DNA from: JAHIJO01 sp964486075
Lineage (GTDB): Bacteria > Verrucomicrobiota > Kiritimatiellia > JAAZAB01
Reading direction: 5' to 3'
Assembly: GCA_964486075.1 (NCBI GenBank)
Contig: CAZALU010000079.1
Location: forward strand, 1-13,835
DNA: 13,835 nt
Below are positions 6,676 to 13,829 of the stretch, one piece after another. Under the pieces are notes generated by a model. It ran no database searches, had not been told where the DNA came from, and worked only from the letters and a program-made list of their open reading frames with translations. The translations under genes and the position numbers were made by a program. Numbering within the stretch: the stretch's first letter is position 1; each line of letters begins with the position of its first letter.

Positions 6676-7935
6676 ATGAGCATCTTATCCCAACGAACCT
6701 TGATCCAGGTGCGCCGGACGTACCGGCAGGCATTCGCATTGCGAGTTCATCCGGTGCTGGTCAGCGGCCAGTTACGGGACCGGCCTCGCGCTCCGGAGCT
6801 GGTTTTCACCCTGCCCTCAGGGCCGCGCACTGCGGCTTATAGTCTGCAGGAGGCGTTGCACTGGGGCGAGCCTTACATATTTTACTGGGCGCCGGGCATC
6901 ATCAGCTGGGCGGTCGCCATGGTGGACCAAAAGACTGTCCGTGGCGGACTGTTGAGCGAGGCGGTTGTCACCGAGGGCAAAACGCGCGATGCCTCGATCC
7001 AGGGACTGGCGGAACAAGGGGTGCCGCTGGCAGCGGCGCGGCGCTATGTGGCGCGGCTGCCGGTCTGGCCCTCCGCCAGAATCCGCGAGGCGGCGCTGTT
7101 CCTGCAAAAGACTTTTTACCAGGTCAGCGGCTGGCAGCCCCGTCTACTGGAAGAAAACCGCCTCAAGGCGGCCCAGCAGCGCCAAATCTCGGAAGCCATT
7201 GCCGAGCAGAAAAAAAGCGGATTGACCTCCTACCCCATCGACAAGGAACGCATGCTGCTCTCGCTGATCCGGGCCGGCGATCAAAGCGGAGCGCGCCGGG
7301 TGCTGAATGAAATGTTGGGAGCGATGTACCTCTTTTCACCCAAGCTGGTCGTCCTGCGCGCTCGGGCGATCGAGCTGATGGGCTACCTCACCCGGGCGGC
7401 GGTCGAGGACAGCCCGCTGATGGAACCGCTGATCGAACGTAATCACCAGTGGATGCAGAAGCTGATCCAGGCCCGCGATTTTGAGACCCTGTCGCACGTC
7501 CTGATGCGGGCCCTAGACGATTTCATGGAGGGTATTTATGCGCACGGCTTCAACTGCTACAATGCGAATGTCAGCCGGATACTGGACTTCATCGCCACCA
7601 ATTACACCCAGCCGATATCACTCAAACAGATCGCCGAGGCAGTCGGACTGAGCGTCTTCCGGGTCAGCCACCTGGTCAAACAGCAGACCGGCAAGACCGT
7701 ACTTCAGCATGTGCTCCAATTGCGGATTCATAAAGCCCAGCAACTGCTGGAGCGCACCTCGACCAGCTGCCCGGAAATCGCCTACACCGTGGGCTTCTGC
7801 GATCAGAGCTACTTCATCAAGCATTTCAAGCGCCTGATGGGCGCCACCCCGGCGCACTACCGGCGCACGCGCCGGACTCCGGTCAACCATTCCAACACCA
7901 CCCCGGCGTCTGGCATTGTTTCAGCGGCGTTATGA
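6676..7935 (+). CDS. AraC-family transcriptional regulator with probable PocR ligand-sensing domain
   Basis: The 419-residue protein has an N-terminal region (about 5-155) fitting a PocR-type sensory domain, ending in the usual helical IREAALFLQ segment. A helical linker (about 187-288) begins YPIDKERMLLSLIRAGDQ and contains ARAIELMGYLTRAAVE, a layout common in PocR-AraC activators. The two C-terminal helix-turn-helix motifs are ISLKQIAEAVGLSVFRVSHLV (about 314-335) and CPEIAYTVGFCDQSYFIKHFK (about 365-385), closing with the GATPAHYRR signature. PocR domains are thought to bind small hydrophobic or diol-like ligands; in propanediol metabolism PocR also responds to the cobalamin pathway. Divergence from the corrinoid gene suggests this is its activator, sensing the methylated substrate. 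The last 20 residues (NHSNTTPASGIVSAAL) look disordered. DNA-binding domain certain; PocR assignment made by eye. Confidence 0.88.
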   Translation: MSILSQRTLIQVRRTYRQAFALRVHPVLVSGQLRDRPRAPELVFTLPSGPRTAAYSLQEALHWGEPYIFYWAPGIISWAVAMVDQKTVRGGLLSEAVVTEGKTRDASIQGLAEQGVPLAAARRYVARLPVWPSARIREAALFLQKTFYQVSGWQPRLLEENRLKAAQQRQISEAIAEQKKSGLTSYPIDKERMLLSLIRAGDQSGARRVLNEMLGAMYLFSPKLVVLRARAIELMGYLTRAAVEDSPLMEPLIERNHQWMQKLIQARDFETLSHVLMRALDDFMEGIYAHGFNCYNANVSRILDFIATNYTQPISLKQIAEAVGLSVFRVSHLVKQQTGKTVLQHVLQLRIHKAQQLLERTSTSCPEIAYTVGFCDQSYFIKHFKRLMGATPAHYRRTRRTPVNHSNTTPASGIVSAAL

Positions 7936-7937
7936 CC

Positions 7938-7968
7938 TGAATTTTGCGCCGAGTCGGCGCAAAATTCA
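7938..7968. repeat. 15-bp perfect inverted repeat right after the araC stop
   Basis: TGAATTTTGCGCCGA (7938-7952) is followed by one centre base and its exact reverse complement (7954-7968). It begins two bases after the stop codon. A decayed copy lies at 294-328 after another stop codon. As RNA it would form a very stable hairpin with an AU-rich base and GC-rich top. Confidence 0.85.
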
Positions 7969-7981
7969 CCCAAAGGGCCGC

Positions 7982-8019
7982 CACGTGAGTCACGTTCCAC
8001 GTGCCAACGCGGTCACGTG
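7982..8019. repeat. Cluster of three CACGTG palindromes
   Basis: CACGTG occurs at 7982-7987, 7998-8003 and 8014-8019, each 16 bases after the last, with a near copy CACGTT at 7991-7996. The outer two can pair as CACGTGA/TCACGTG. Regular 16-bp spacing could suit a DNA-binding protein or a nested hairpin. Confidence 0.5.
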
Positions 8020-8023
8020 ATGA

Positions 8024-8044
8024 TGGCCGCGTAAAACGCGGCCA
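8024..8044. repeat. 8-bp hairpin TGGCCGCG/CGCGGCCA
   Basis: Perfect arms at 8024-8031 and 8037-8044 enclose the five-base loop TAAAA. It is a stable RNA hairpin in either direction. Confidence 0.7.
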
Positions 8045-8062
8045 AACGGGGTTAACCACGTT

Positions 8063-8099
8063 AGTTTCGATGATAACCCAATGGTTTATTATCGAAACT
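8063..8099. repeat. 14-bp near-perfect inverted repeat AGTTTCGATGATAA
   Basis: The arm at 8063-8076 pairs with 8086-8099 throughout, with a single G/T mismatch at 8072-8090. Loop bases can also pair as AACC/GGTT in a shifted register. Confidence 0.7.
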
Positions 8100-8105
8100 T
8101 CACGT

Positions 8106-8140
8106 CTTTCGCCATCGGGCAATGCCCGCTTAGGCGAAAG
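8106..8140. repeat. Two-tier hairpin CTTTCGCC/GGCGAAAG with inner CGGGCA/TGCCCG
   Basis: The outer 8-bp arms are 8106-8113 and 8133-8140. Inside them 8116-8121 pairs with 8123-8128. Both tiers are perfect. Confidence 0.65.
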
Positions 8141-8147
8141 TCCATCA

Positions 8148-8174
8148 TGAATTTTTAGCCCGGCTAAAAATTCA
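8148..8174. repeat. 13-bp perfect palindrome containing the beta-helix stop codon
   Basis: TGAATTTTTAGCC (8148-8160) and its exact complement (8162-8174) flank one centre base. On the minus strand the arm begins with the TGA stop codon (8174-8172) of the beta-helix gene. Its ends match those of the palindrome at 7938-7968. Confidence 0.8.
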
Positions 8175-11100
8175 CCAGACCCGGATCACCGTCCCGCGCG
8201 AGGAGCGCGAAGCCCGGGCGGTATTGCCGTAGGCGCCCATGTTGACACGTCCGCCATTGGGTTTGGGCTCCAGGGCGTAGGACGAGCCCGGCGCCGGTTC
8301 CCCGGCGTCAATGCAGGGGCTCATCTGGGCGTCGTTGGTCCACGAGCCATCGTGCCAGGAGCCGGCCAAGCTCTTGAGGTGATAGTCGAAGATCGCCGGA
8401 TCAACGAAGAGCGGATCCTGGCTCATGTTTCCGGCGCCGGCCAGCAGTTCCTGCGAATCCGTGTAACTAATCGTGGTCGTGGCGTTGGTCCTGACCCCGC
8501 CCGCCCCGTTGCCCCAGGCGATCGAGTTCTTCACCGTCAGCACGCCGGCGTTGGTGATCCCCCAGCCGTAGTTATTCGCGAAGGTGCAGTTGACCGCCGC
8601 GGCGCTGCTGCCCACGATGACCTTCAGCCCGTCATTCGTGCCGGCCGCCACGAGGCAGTTGGTCATCGTCAGAACGCCGCCGGAGAAGTAAACGCCTTCC
8701 TTGCTGGCGCGGGTAATTTCAGAATCGGTCAAGTCCAGCCTGGCGGAACTGACGGCGGCAATCGTTTCGCCCCGATTCGCCGCCACGGCGCTGCTGTCGA
8801 AGTCGCAGCGGCTTATCTGCGCCGTCACCGCCGCGCCGGTCAAATAAAGCGCGCCGCCGCGCGGATTGTCGCTGCTGATGCAGTAATTGCCGGAAAATGA
8901 GCTGTCCGAGATTTCGAGCGGGCCGCCGGCGCGATAGATCGCTCCGCCCAATCCGGCACACGCCCACCCCATATTAAGATAGTTATTGCTGAAAACACAA
9001 TCTTCGATTCGCAACGGCCCAGTGTTGGCGGCGCTGATACACCCGCCATGATATCCCCACGTGCTGCCGTTAACATAGTTGGCAATGAACCTGGTATCGC
9101 TGATGACGACCTCCGCGGCGCCCGACAAATCAATGGCGCCGCCCCGGCCGTACCTGCCACTATCCGTCCGATTCACCTCAAAGCATGAATTCGTAATAAT
9201 TACGCTGGCAGCAGCTGAACAGAAAAGCCCTCCCCCAAAAGCCCCCGAACTGCCGTGGGAGGTCAGTCGGTTGCCGGTGAACTCCGCGTTGTTCAGGTAT
9301 AACTCATTGCCGGAAAAATACACTCCAGCGCCTCTAAAATACTCGCCTGAATTAATAATATTGGTGGCAATAATGCTGTCTATAATTTCCAATCGGCCGC
9401 CGGCGGAAACGTAGTAGATGCCGCCGCCGTTTATATACGAGTAGCCGGAAATATAGCTGTCCCTGACGGCGCAGTTGCTGACAACCACCGGCGAACAACC
9501 GGCGAAATAGAGCCCGATCCCGGTACTGTAGCTGGCGTAGAGCCGGCCGTTCTTGAACGTCAGGCATTCCAGCCGGATGTCGCCCTTGCCAAACGCGCCC
9601 AGGACCCGATTTGACTGCGCCGCGTCGATGACGGTGTTTTTCCGGTTCGTGCCTAGAAGCACCAGGTTCGGTTTCTGCACCGTAAGCGGAAACACCTCGC
9701 CGTTGGCCGCCCAGCTGTAAGTTCCCGTCGCTACGTGAATGGTGCCGTCGCGCATGATTTTATCGAGTGCATGGGTCAGAGTCTTCAGCGGCGCCGCCAC
9801 CGTCCATCCGGTGTTGGCGTCGTTGCCCAATCCCGCATCCACGTACAGTACCTGGTTCGACAGAACCGACTGATCAGCCAGCCCGTTCGTATAATGCCAC
9901 CCCATATCCACCGCGCCAACATCGAAGGCGCCATCGGTGCGCGTGGTGCGGTTTGTCAACCCATAGTCCGCGGGCGATCCGCTGCCCGCATTCACACACG
10001 GCGAATCGACAGCCTGCGCCGGCAGGCCAGCGACCGAGAGATAATAGTTATAGATGAACAGGGGGTCCTGATCCAGGTTGCTGATCCCCCCGTAGACCGG
10101 AGATTGCGAGCAGCTGTAGGTTACGGACAGGCTCTCGTTGCTCGCGATCCCGCCGGATACGTTTCCCCATGCGATGCAGTTCATGACAGTGCCTGTGCCG
10201 TCCGTGCAGTTGATTCCCCAACCAACATTATCGGCCAGGGTGCAGTTGAGCGCGGCGAGCGTACCCGCCGCAAGGAACACACCATCGCCAGCGGTGCCGC
10301 TAACCAGGCAGTTGACCAGTGACTGCGTAGCGCCAGCGCAGTAAATACTTACCCCACGGCTATTTGCCAAACTGGTGTTTGTCAGCGCCAGGCTGGATCC
10401 GGAAAAATATATGCCTTCCTGGGTTGCATTGGCAATAGTCGAATCGACCAGGATTAGATCGGAGGAACTTGCAGCTACAAGCATCTCGCCCATGTTCGGG
10501 ATAACGGCGCTGGTGTCAAACCGGCAACGGCTGATCCGCGCCGTCACCGCCGCGCCGGTCAAATACAGGGCGCCGCCGCGGCGGGCGCTGCTGCTGATGC
10601 AGTAGTTGCCGTAAAAGGAGCTGTCCGAGATTTCGAGCGGGCCGCCGGCGCGATAGATCGCTCCGCCCAATCCGGCACACGCCCACCCCATATTAAGATA
10701 GTTATTGCTGAAAACACAATCTTCGATTCGCAACGGCCCAGTGTTGGCGGCGCTGATACACCCGCCATGATATCCCCACGTGCTGCCGTTAACATAGTTG
10801 GCAATGAACCTGGTATCGCTGATGACGACCTCCGCGGCGCCCGACAAATCAATGGCGCCGCCCCGGCCGTACCTGCCACTATCCGTCCGATTCACCTCAA
10901 AGCATGAATTCGTAATAATTACGCTGGCAGCAGCTGAACAGAAAAGCCCTCCCCCAAAAGCCCCCGAACTGCCGTGGGAGGTCAGTCGGTTGCCGGTGAA
11001 CTCCGCGTTGTTCAGGTATAACTCATTGCCGGAAAAATACACTCCAGCGCCTCTAAAATACTCGCCTGAATTAATAATATTGGTGGCAATAATGCTGTCT

Positions 11101-13352
11101 ATAATTTCCAATCGGCCGCCGGCGGAAACGTAGTAGATGCCGCCGCCGTTTATATACGAGTAGCCGGAAATATAGCTGTCCCTGACGGCGCAGTTGCTGA
11201 CAACCACCGGCGAACAACCGGCGAAATAGAGCCCGATCCCGGTACTGTAGCTGGCGTAGAGCCGGCCGTTCTTGAACGTCAGGCATTCCAGCCGGATGTC
11301 GCCCTTGCCAAACGCGCCCAGGACCCGATTTGACTGCGCCGCGTCGATGACGGTGTTTTTCCGGTTCGTGCCTAGAAGCACCAGGTTCGGTTTCTGCACC
11401 GTAAGCGGAAACACCTCGCCGTTGGCCGCCCAGCTGTAAGTTCCCGTCGCTACGTGAATGGTGCCGTCGCGCATGATTTTATCGAGTGCATGGGTCAGAG
11501 TCTTCAGCGGCGCCGCCACCGTCCATCCGGTGTTGGCGTCGTTGCCCAATCCCGCATCCACGTACAGTACCTGGTTCGACAGAACCGACTGATCAGCCAG
11601 CCCGTTCGTATAATGCCACCCCATATCCACCGCGCCAACATCGAAGGCGCCATCGGTGCGCGTGGTGCGGTTTGTCAACCCATAGTCCGCGGGCGATCCG
11701 CTGCCCGCATTCACACACGGCGAATCGACAGCCTGCGCCGGCAGGCCAGCGACCGAGAGATAATAGTTATAGATGAACAGGGGGTCCTGATCCAGGTTGC
11801 TGTTCCCCCCGGAGACCGGAGATTGCGAGCAGCTATAGGTCACGGTTAGGTTTGAGTTACTGCTGATCCCACCAGAGGCGTTGCCCCAAGCAATGCAATT
11901 CAAAACCGTGCCAACACCGCCGTCGCACTTCAATCCCCATCCGGCATTGTCGGCCAGAGTACAGTTGACGAGGGCAATACTGCCGGTCGTTTGATACAAG
12001 CCATCGCCACCTGACATCGCGACCAGGCAATTGGTCAGGGCCAGTCTGCCGCCAGCACAATAAATGCCCGGGTGAAAGCTGTTCTGGATACTGCAGTGAG
12101 ACATGCCCAGGCCAGCACTGGAGTCCGCCTGTATCTGGCCGGCGGCAACGATGGCATCCGGTGGGCCAATTCCGTCGAATTCGCAGCGGCTGATCCGCGC
12201 CGTCACCGCCGCGCCGCTCAAATACACTGCGCTGCCGCGCCGGTCGCTATCGGAGCAGTAGTTGCCGTCAAATGTGCTATCCTCGATTTCCAGCAAACCG
12301 CCTGATCGATAGACGGCCCCACCACGCGCGCTGCTTCCCCTGGCATAATTATCCTTGAATGTGCAGTAGGTGATTTGCAGCAGTCCGGTGCTCTCGGCGC
12401 AGATGCCGGCTCCATATTCAAGTGCGCCGCCTCCAACCGTGTAGTTATTGCTGAATGTACAACCGTGAACAACGCCGCTTGCCGCCCCGGAGAGATAGAC
12501 AGCACAACCGCGTTCGGAAGTGCCCACGCCGCGCATCGCCGTACGATTGCGCTGAAACACCGTATCGGAGATCAGAATATTGCTGACGGACGAACAGCAG
12601 AATGCACCGCCCTGGCCGTTGGCACCATGTGCACCTATAGCCGTGTTGCTATCAAATATCAAATCATGCAGCACCAAAGATCCTCCGGAAAAGTAAATAC
12701 CACCGCCGTAAGCCGATTTCCAATTATTAGCGGGGTCACAAGTGTTGCTGGCAACCGTGCTGGAAACGATCTCCAGGGTTCGCCCAACCCCGTTGAAATA
12801 AATACCGCCGCCATAAAGATCGCTCGCTTGATTTGTCGTCGCGTTGTTCTGGATAACACAGTTGGTGATGATGACGGAGCAGTTGCCCAGATACATACCC
12901 GCACCGGACTGGCCATTGTTAAGAGACCCGCCGCTGATGGTCAGCCCTTCCAAGGTCAGAGTCGAGTTGGTGGCATACAAGATCCGCATCACACCCCCGC
13001 CCCTGGTCAGGGTGCTGTTGGTGTCGGAGTACTGGTTGGAGTTGGCTGCGGGCCCTCCGTAGCATCCGCCCTGAATCGTCAGCCCATCCGCGTTGGAGAT
13101 CATAATCTGGTCCGCGTGGGAATAAACGCCGGATTGGAGGTATATCTTGTCGCCGGCGTTGGTGGCCATGGTCGCTGCATCCTGCAGGTTACTGAAAGCG
13201 TTTGCCCAGTTCTCGCCCGTATAGGGGGCGACGCCGGTTGGGGTAACATAATACTCCTCCGCCAATCCAATCCGCGGCAAGGTGTACAGCGCCGTGCATA
13301 CCAAGATTGCACAGGACGCTATTCGGAAAGATTTATGCCGTATGATATTCAT
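8172..13352 (-). CDS. Secreted three-module right-handed beta-helix protein with Pmp-like repeats
   Basis: The 1726-residue product starts with a Sec signal peptide (MNIIRHKSFR, then hydrophobic IASCAILVCTALYTL, cleavage likely after IGLA). Three modules follow: about 31-580, 594-1153 and 1167-1726. Each opens with a cap such as LYVDAGLGNDANTGWT or its equivalent, runs through many beta-helix rungs, and closes with a DPLF...SPC(V/I)(N/D)AG segment resembling choice-of-anchor Q domains; the last ends NMGAYGNT. GG(A/G)(I/L)Y and FxxN motifs alternate as in chlamydial polymorphic membrane proteins, but no autotransporter barrel, LPXTG or PEP-CTERM tail is seen. Function unknown: surface adhesin, polysaccharide-binding protein or lyase-like enzyme. 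An in-frame GTG at 13406 would add 18 residues before the signal peptide and lies within a hairpin, so I prefer the ATG at 13352, though neither start has a clear ribosome binding site. Modules 2 and 3 share 1185 identical bases. Confidence 0.85.
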   Translation of the reverse strand: MNIIRHKSFRIASCAILVCTALYTLPRIGLAEEYYVTPTGVAPYTGENWANAFSNLQDAATMATNAGDKIYLQSGVYSHADQIMISNADGLTIQGGCYGGPAANSNQYSDTNSTLTRGGGVMRILYATNSTLTLEGLTISGGSLNNGQSGAGMYLGNCSVIITNCVIQNNATTNQASDLYGGGIYFNGVGRTLEIVSSTVASNTCDPANNWKSAYGGGIYFSGGSLVLHDLIFDSNTAIGAHGANGQGGAFCCSSVSNILISDTVFQRNRTAMRGVGTSERGCAVYLSGAASGVVHGCTFSNNYTVGGGALEYGAGICAESTGLLQITYCTFKDNYARGSSARGGAVYRSGGLLEIEDSTFDGNYCSDSDRRGSAVYLSGAAVTARISRCEFDGIGPPDAIVAAGQIQADSSAGLGMSHCSIQNSFHPGIYCAGGRLALTNCLVAMSGGDGLYQTTGSIALVNCTLADNAGWGLKCDGGVGTVLNCIAWGNASGGISSNSNLTVTYSCSQSPVSGGNSNLDQDPLFIYNYYLSVAGLPAQAVDSPCVNAGSGSPADYGLTNRTTRTDGAFDVGAVDMGWHYTNGLADQSVLSNQVLYVDAGLGNDANTGWTVAAPLKTLTHALDKIMRDGTIHVATGTYSWAANGEVFPLTVQKPNLVLLGTNRKNTVIDAAQSNRVLGAFGKGDIRLECLTFKNGRLYASYSTGIGLYFAGCSPVVVSNCAVRDSYISGYSYINGGGIYYVSAGGRLEIIDSIIATNIINSGEYFRGAGVYFSGNELYLNNAEFTGNRLTSHGSSGAFGGGLFCSAAASVIITNSCFEVNRTDSGRYGRGGAIDLSGAAEVVISDTRFIANYVNGSTWGYHGGCISAANTGPLRIEDCVFSNNYLNMGWACAGLGGAIYRAGGPLEISDSSFYGNYCISSSARRGGALYLTGAAVTARISRCRFDTSAVIPNMGEMLVAASSSDLILVDSTIANATQEGIYFSGSSLALTNTSLANSRGVSIYCAGATQSLVNCLVSGTAGDGVFLAAGTLAALNCTLADNVGWGINCTDGTGTVMNCIAWGNVSGGIASNESLSVTYSCSQSPVYGGISNLDQDPLFIYNYYLSVAGLPAQAVDSPCVNAGSGSPADYGLTNRTTRTDGAFDVGAVDMGWHYTNGLADQSVLSNQVLYVDAGLGNDANTGWTVAAPLKTLTHALDKIMRDGTIHVATGTYSWAANGEVFPLTVQKPNLVLLGTNRKNTVIDAAQSNRVLGAFGKGDIRLECLTFKNGRLYASYSTGIGLYFAGCSPVVVSNCAVRDSYISGYSYINGGGIYYVSAGGRLEIIDSIIATNIINSGEYFRGAGVYFSGNELYLNNAEFTGNRLTSHGSSGAFGGGLFCSAAASVIITNSCFEVNRTDSGRYGRGGAIDLSGAAEVVISDTRFIANYVNGSTWGYHGGCISAANTGPLRIEDCVFSNNYLNMGWACAGLGGAIYRAGGPLEISDSSFSGNYCISSDNPRGGALYLTGAAVTAQISRCDFDSSAVAANRGETIAAVSSARLDLTDSEITRASKEGVYFSGGVLTMTNCLVAAGTNDGLKVIVGSSAAAVNCTFANNYGWGITNAGVLTVKNSIAWGNGAGGVRTNATTTISYTDSQELLAGAGNMSQDPLFVDPAIFDYHLKSLAGSWHDGSWTNDAQMSPCIDAGEPAPGSSYALEPKPNGGRVNMGAYGNTARASRSSRGTVIRVW
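8899..10083 (-). repeat. 1185-bp perfect direct repeat, copy in module 3
   Basis: This stretch is identical base for base, compared by eye line by line, to 10618-11802, at an offset of 1719 bp (573 codons, in frame). It encodes about residues 1091-1485: the end-cap of module 2 and most of module 3. The identity stops abruptly at both ends: the first differing bases are 8898/10617 and 10084/11803. Confidence 0.92.
10618..11802 (-). repeat. 1185-bp perfect direct repeat, copy in module 2
   Basis: This is the partner of 8899-10083. It encodes about residues 518-912: the end-cap of module 1 and most of module 2. The 534 bp between the copies (10084-10617) and its counterparts at 8365-8898 and 11803-12336 are related but clearly diverged. 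Confidence 0.92.
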
Positions 13353-13388
13353 AGCTAAAGTTATTGCCCCGCTTTTTCCGCGCGGCCT

Positions 13389-13414
13389 GTCTGCCGTGTC
13401 CGACACAGGCAGAC
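13389..13414 (-). promoter_or_regulatory. Strong leader hairpin upstream of the beta-helix gene
   Basis: GTCTGCC GTGTC (13389-13400) pairs with GACAC-a-GGCAGAC (13402-13414): 12 base pairs with one bulged base. It lies 37 bases before the preferred ATG, between that ATG and the proposed promoter, so it would be in the messenger leader. It may protect the mRNA or control translation. Confidence 0.6.
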
Positions 13415-13443
13415 GCCATGCCGCACCCTAAACAATTACCGAC

Positions 13444-13472
13444 AGTATCGCATACACTCTCATTCTTGTCTA
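13444..13472 (-). promoter_or_regulatory. Probable sigma-70 promoter of the beta-helix gene
   Basis: On the minus strand TAGACA (13472-13467) is followed, after exactly 17 bases, by GATACT (13449-13444), with TGC directly before it as an extended -10. Transcription would begin near 13437, leaving a leader of about 85 bases that includes the hairpin at 13389-13414. Confidence 0.5.
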
Positions 13473-13740
13473 CATTCCTGCTATCCCCAAAAATGCATTA
13501 TGGCACGACCGGGCGAGATATTTTCGACTAGAAGTGGCACCCTCGCCACGTGGTGTTGCTGGAAAACGCGACGAGAGCGCCGCGTCTACATGCAAAGGCA
13601 CCCATGTTCTTCCTGATCCGCGCTTAAAGAAGCGGGGATTAGTGATTTGATCAACAGCCTGTACCATAACAGGTTGCGACAAGTTTACAGCCCCCGCCGC
13701 CACTCATCGTCTATTTGTCTTTCCGGAAAATGATTTGGCA
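13473..13740. other. Non-coding gap at the right end
   Basis: I find no supported gene. The only open frame of note (minus strand, about 77 codons) overlaps the proposed promoter and resembles nothing known to me. Small stems are present: GTGGC/GCCAC around 13533-13548, and CCTGT/ACAGG around 13659-13674. Confidence 0.5.
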
Positions 13741-13750
13741 CTTTTTTGCG

Positions 13751-13759
13751 TGCTAAAAT
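13751..13759 (+). promoter_or_regulatory. Possible extended -10 promoter (TGCTAAAAT) for the right-edge gene
   Basis: TG-C-TAAAAT matches the extended -10 pattern. A TTGGCA (13735-13740) is too close to act as its -35. Transcription would start at about 13766, at the first arm of the inverted repeat that encloses the start codon. Confidence 0.35.
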
Positions 13760-13763
13760 GATT

Positions 13764-13829
13764 GGCATGACGGATTCTTGGGATAAAGAAAAACCCCGTC
13801 AAAGGTTCCCAAGGAGGTTCCGTCATGCC
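13764..13829 (+). promoter_or_regulatory. Inverted repeat enclosing the ribosome binding site and start codon of the right-edge gene
   Basis: GGCATGACGGA (13764-13774) pairs perfectly with TCCGTCATGCC (13819-13829), and CTTGGGA (13777-13783) with TCCCAAG (13807-13813). In RNA the ATG (13825-13827) lies in the outer stem and the AAGGAGG site (13811-13817) is partly paired, partly in an internal loop. Translation would therefore be held back unless the fold opens. Confidence 0.65.

Larger units (their letters stand above)
7936..8171. other. Hairpin-packed intergenic region between convergent genes
   Basis: The 236 bp between the araC stop and the beta-helix stop contain no credible gene. At least five stem-loops follow one another with short spacers, listed separately, along with three CACGTG hexamers and a GGTTAACC palindrome (8050-8057). 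The two outermost palindromes share TGAATTTT...AAAATTCA(C)C ends. None has the T-run of a classic terminator. Possible roles are a bidirectional termination or RNA-stabilising block, a small structured RNA, or a composite of REP-like mobile palindromes. Confidence 0.6.

Noticed and set aside
7981..8100. Integron attC site or phage attachment site in the hairpin region
   Set aside because: The paired core sites of attC (GTTRRRY and RYYYAAC in the right order) were not found, and no integrase or tRNA is nearby.
8899..11802. CRISPR-like or transposon interpretation of the long repeats
   Set aside because: The repeats are in frame within one coding sequence, far too long for CRISPR, and have no terminal inverted repeats or target-site duplication.
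12375..13358. Plus-strand open frame (327 codons) opposite the beta-helix gene
   Set aside because: It is antisense to the repeat-rich coding region and resembles no protein family; the minus-strand frame has a signal peptide and clear repeats.
13470..13703. Minus-strand 77-codon frame upstream of the beta-helix gene
   Set aside because: It overlaps the proposed promoter, has no convincing start signal and no family resemblance.
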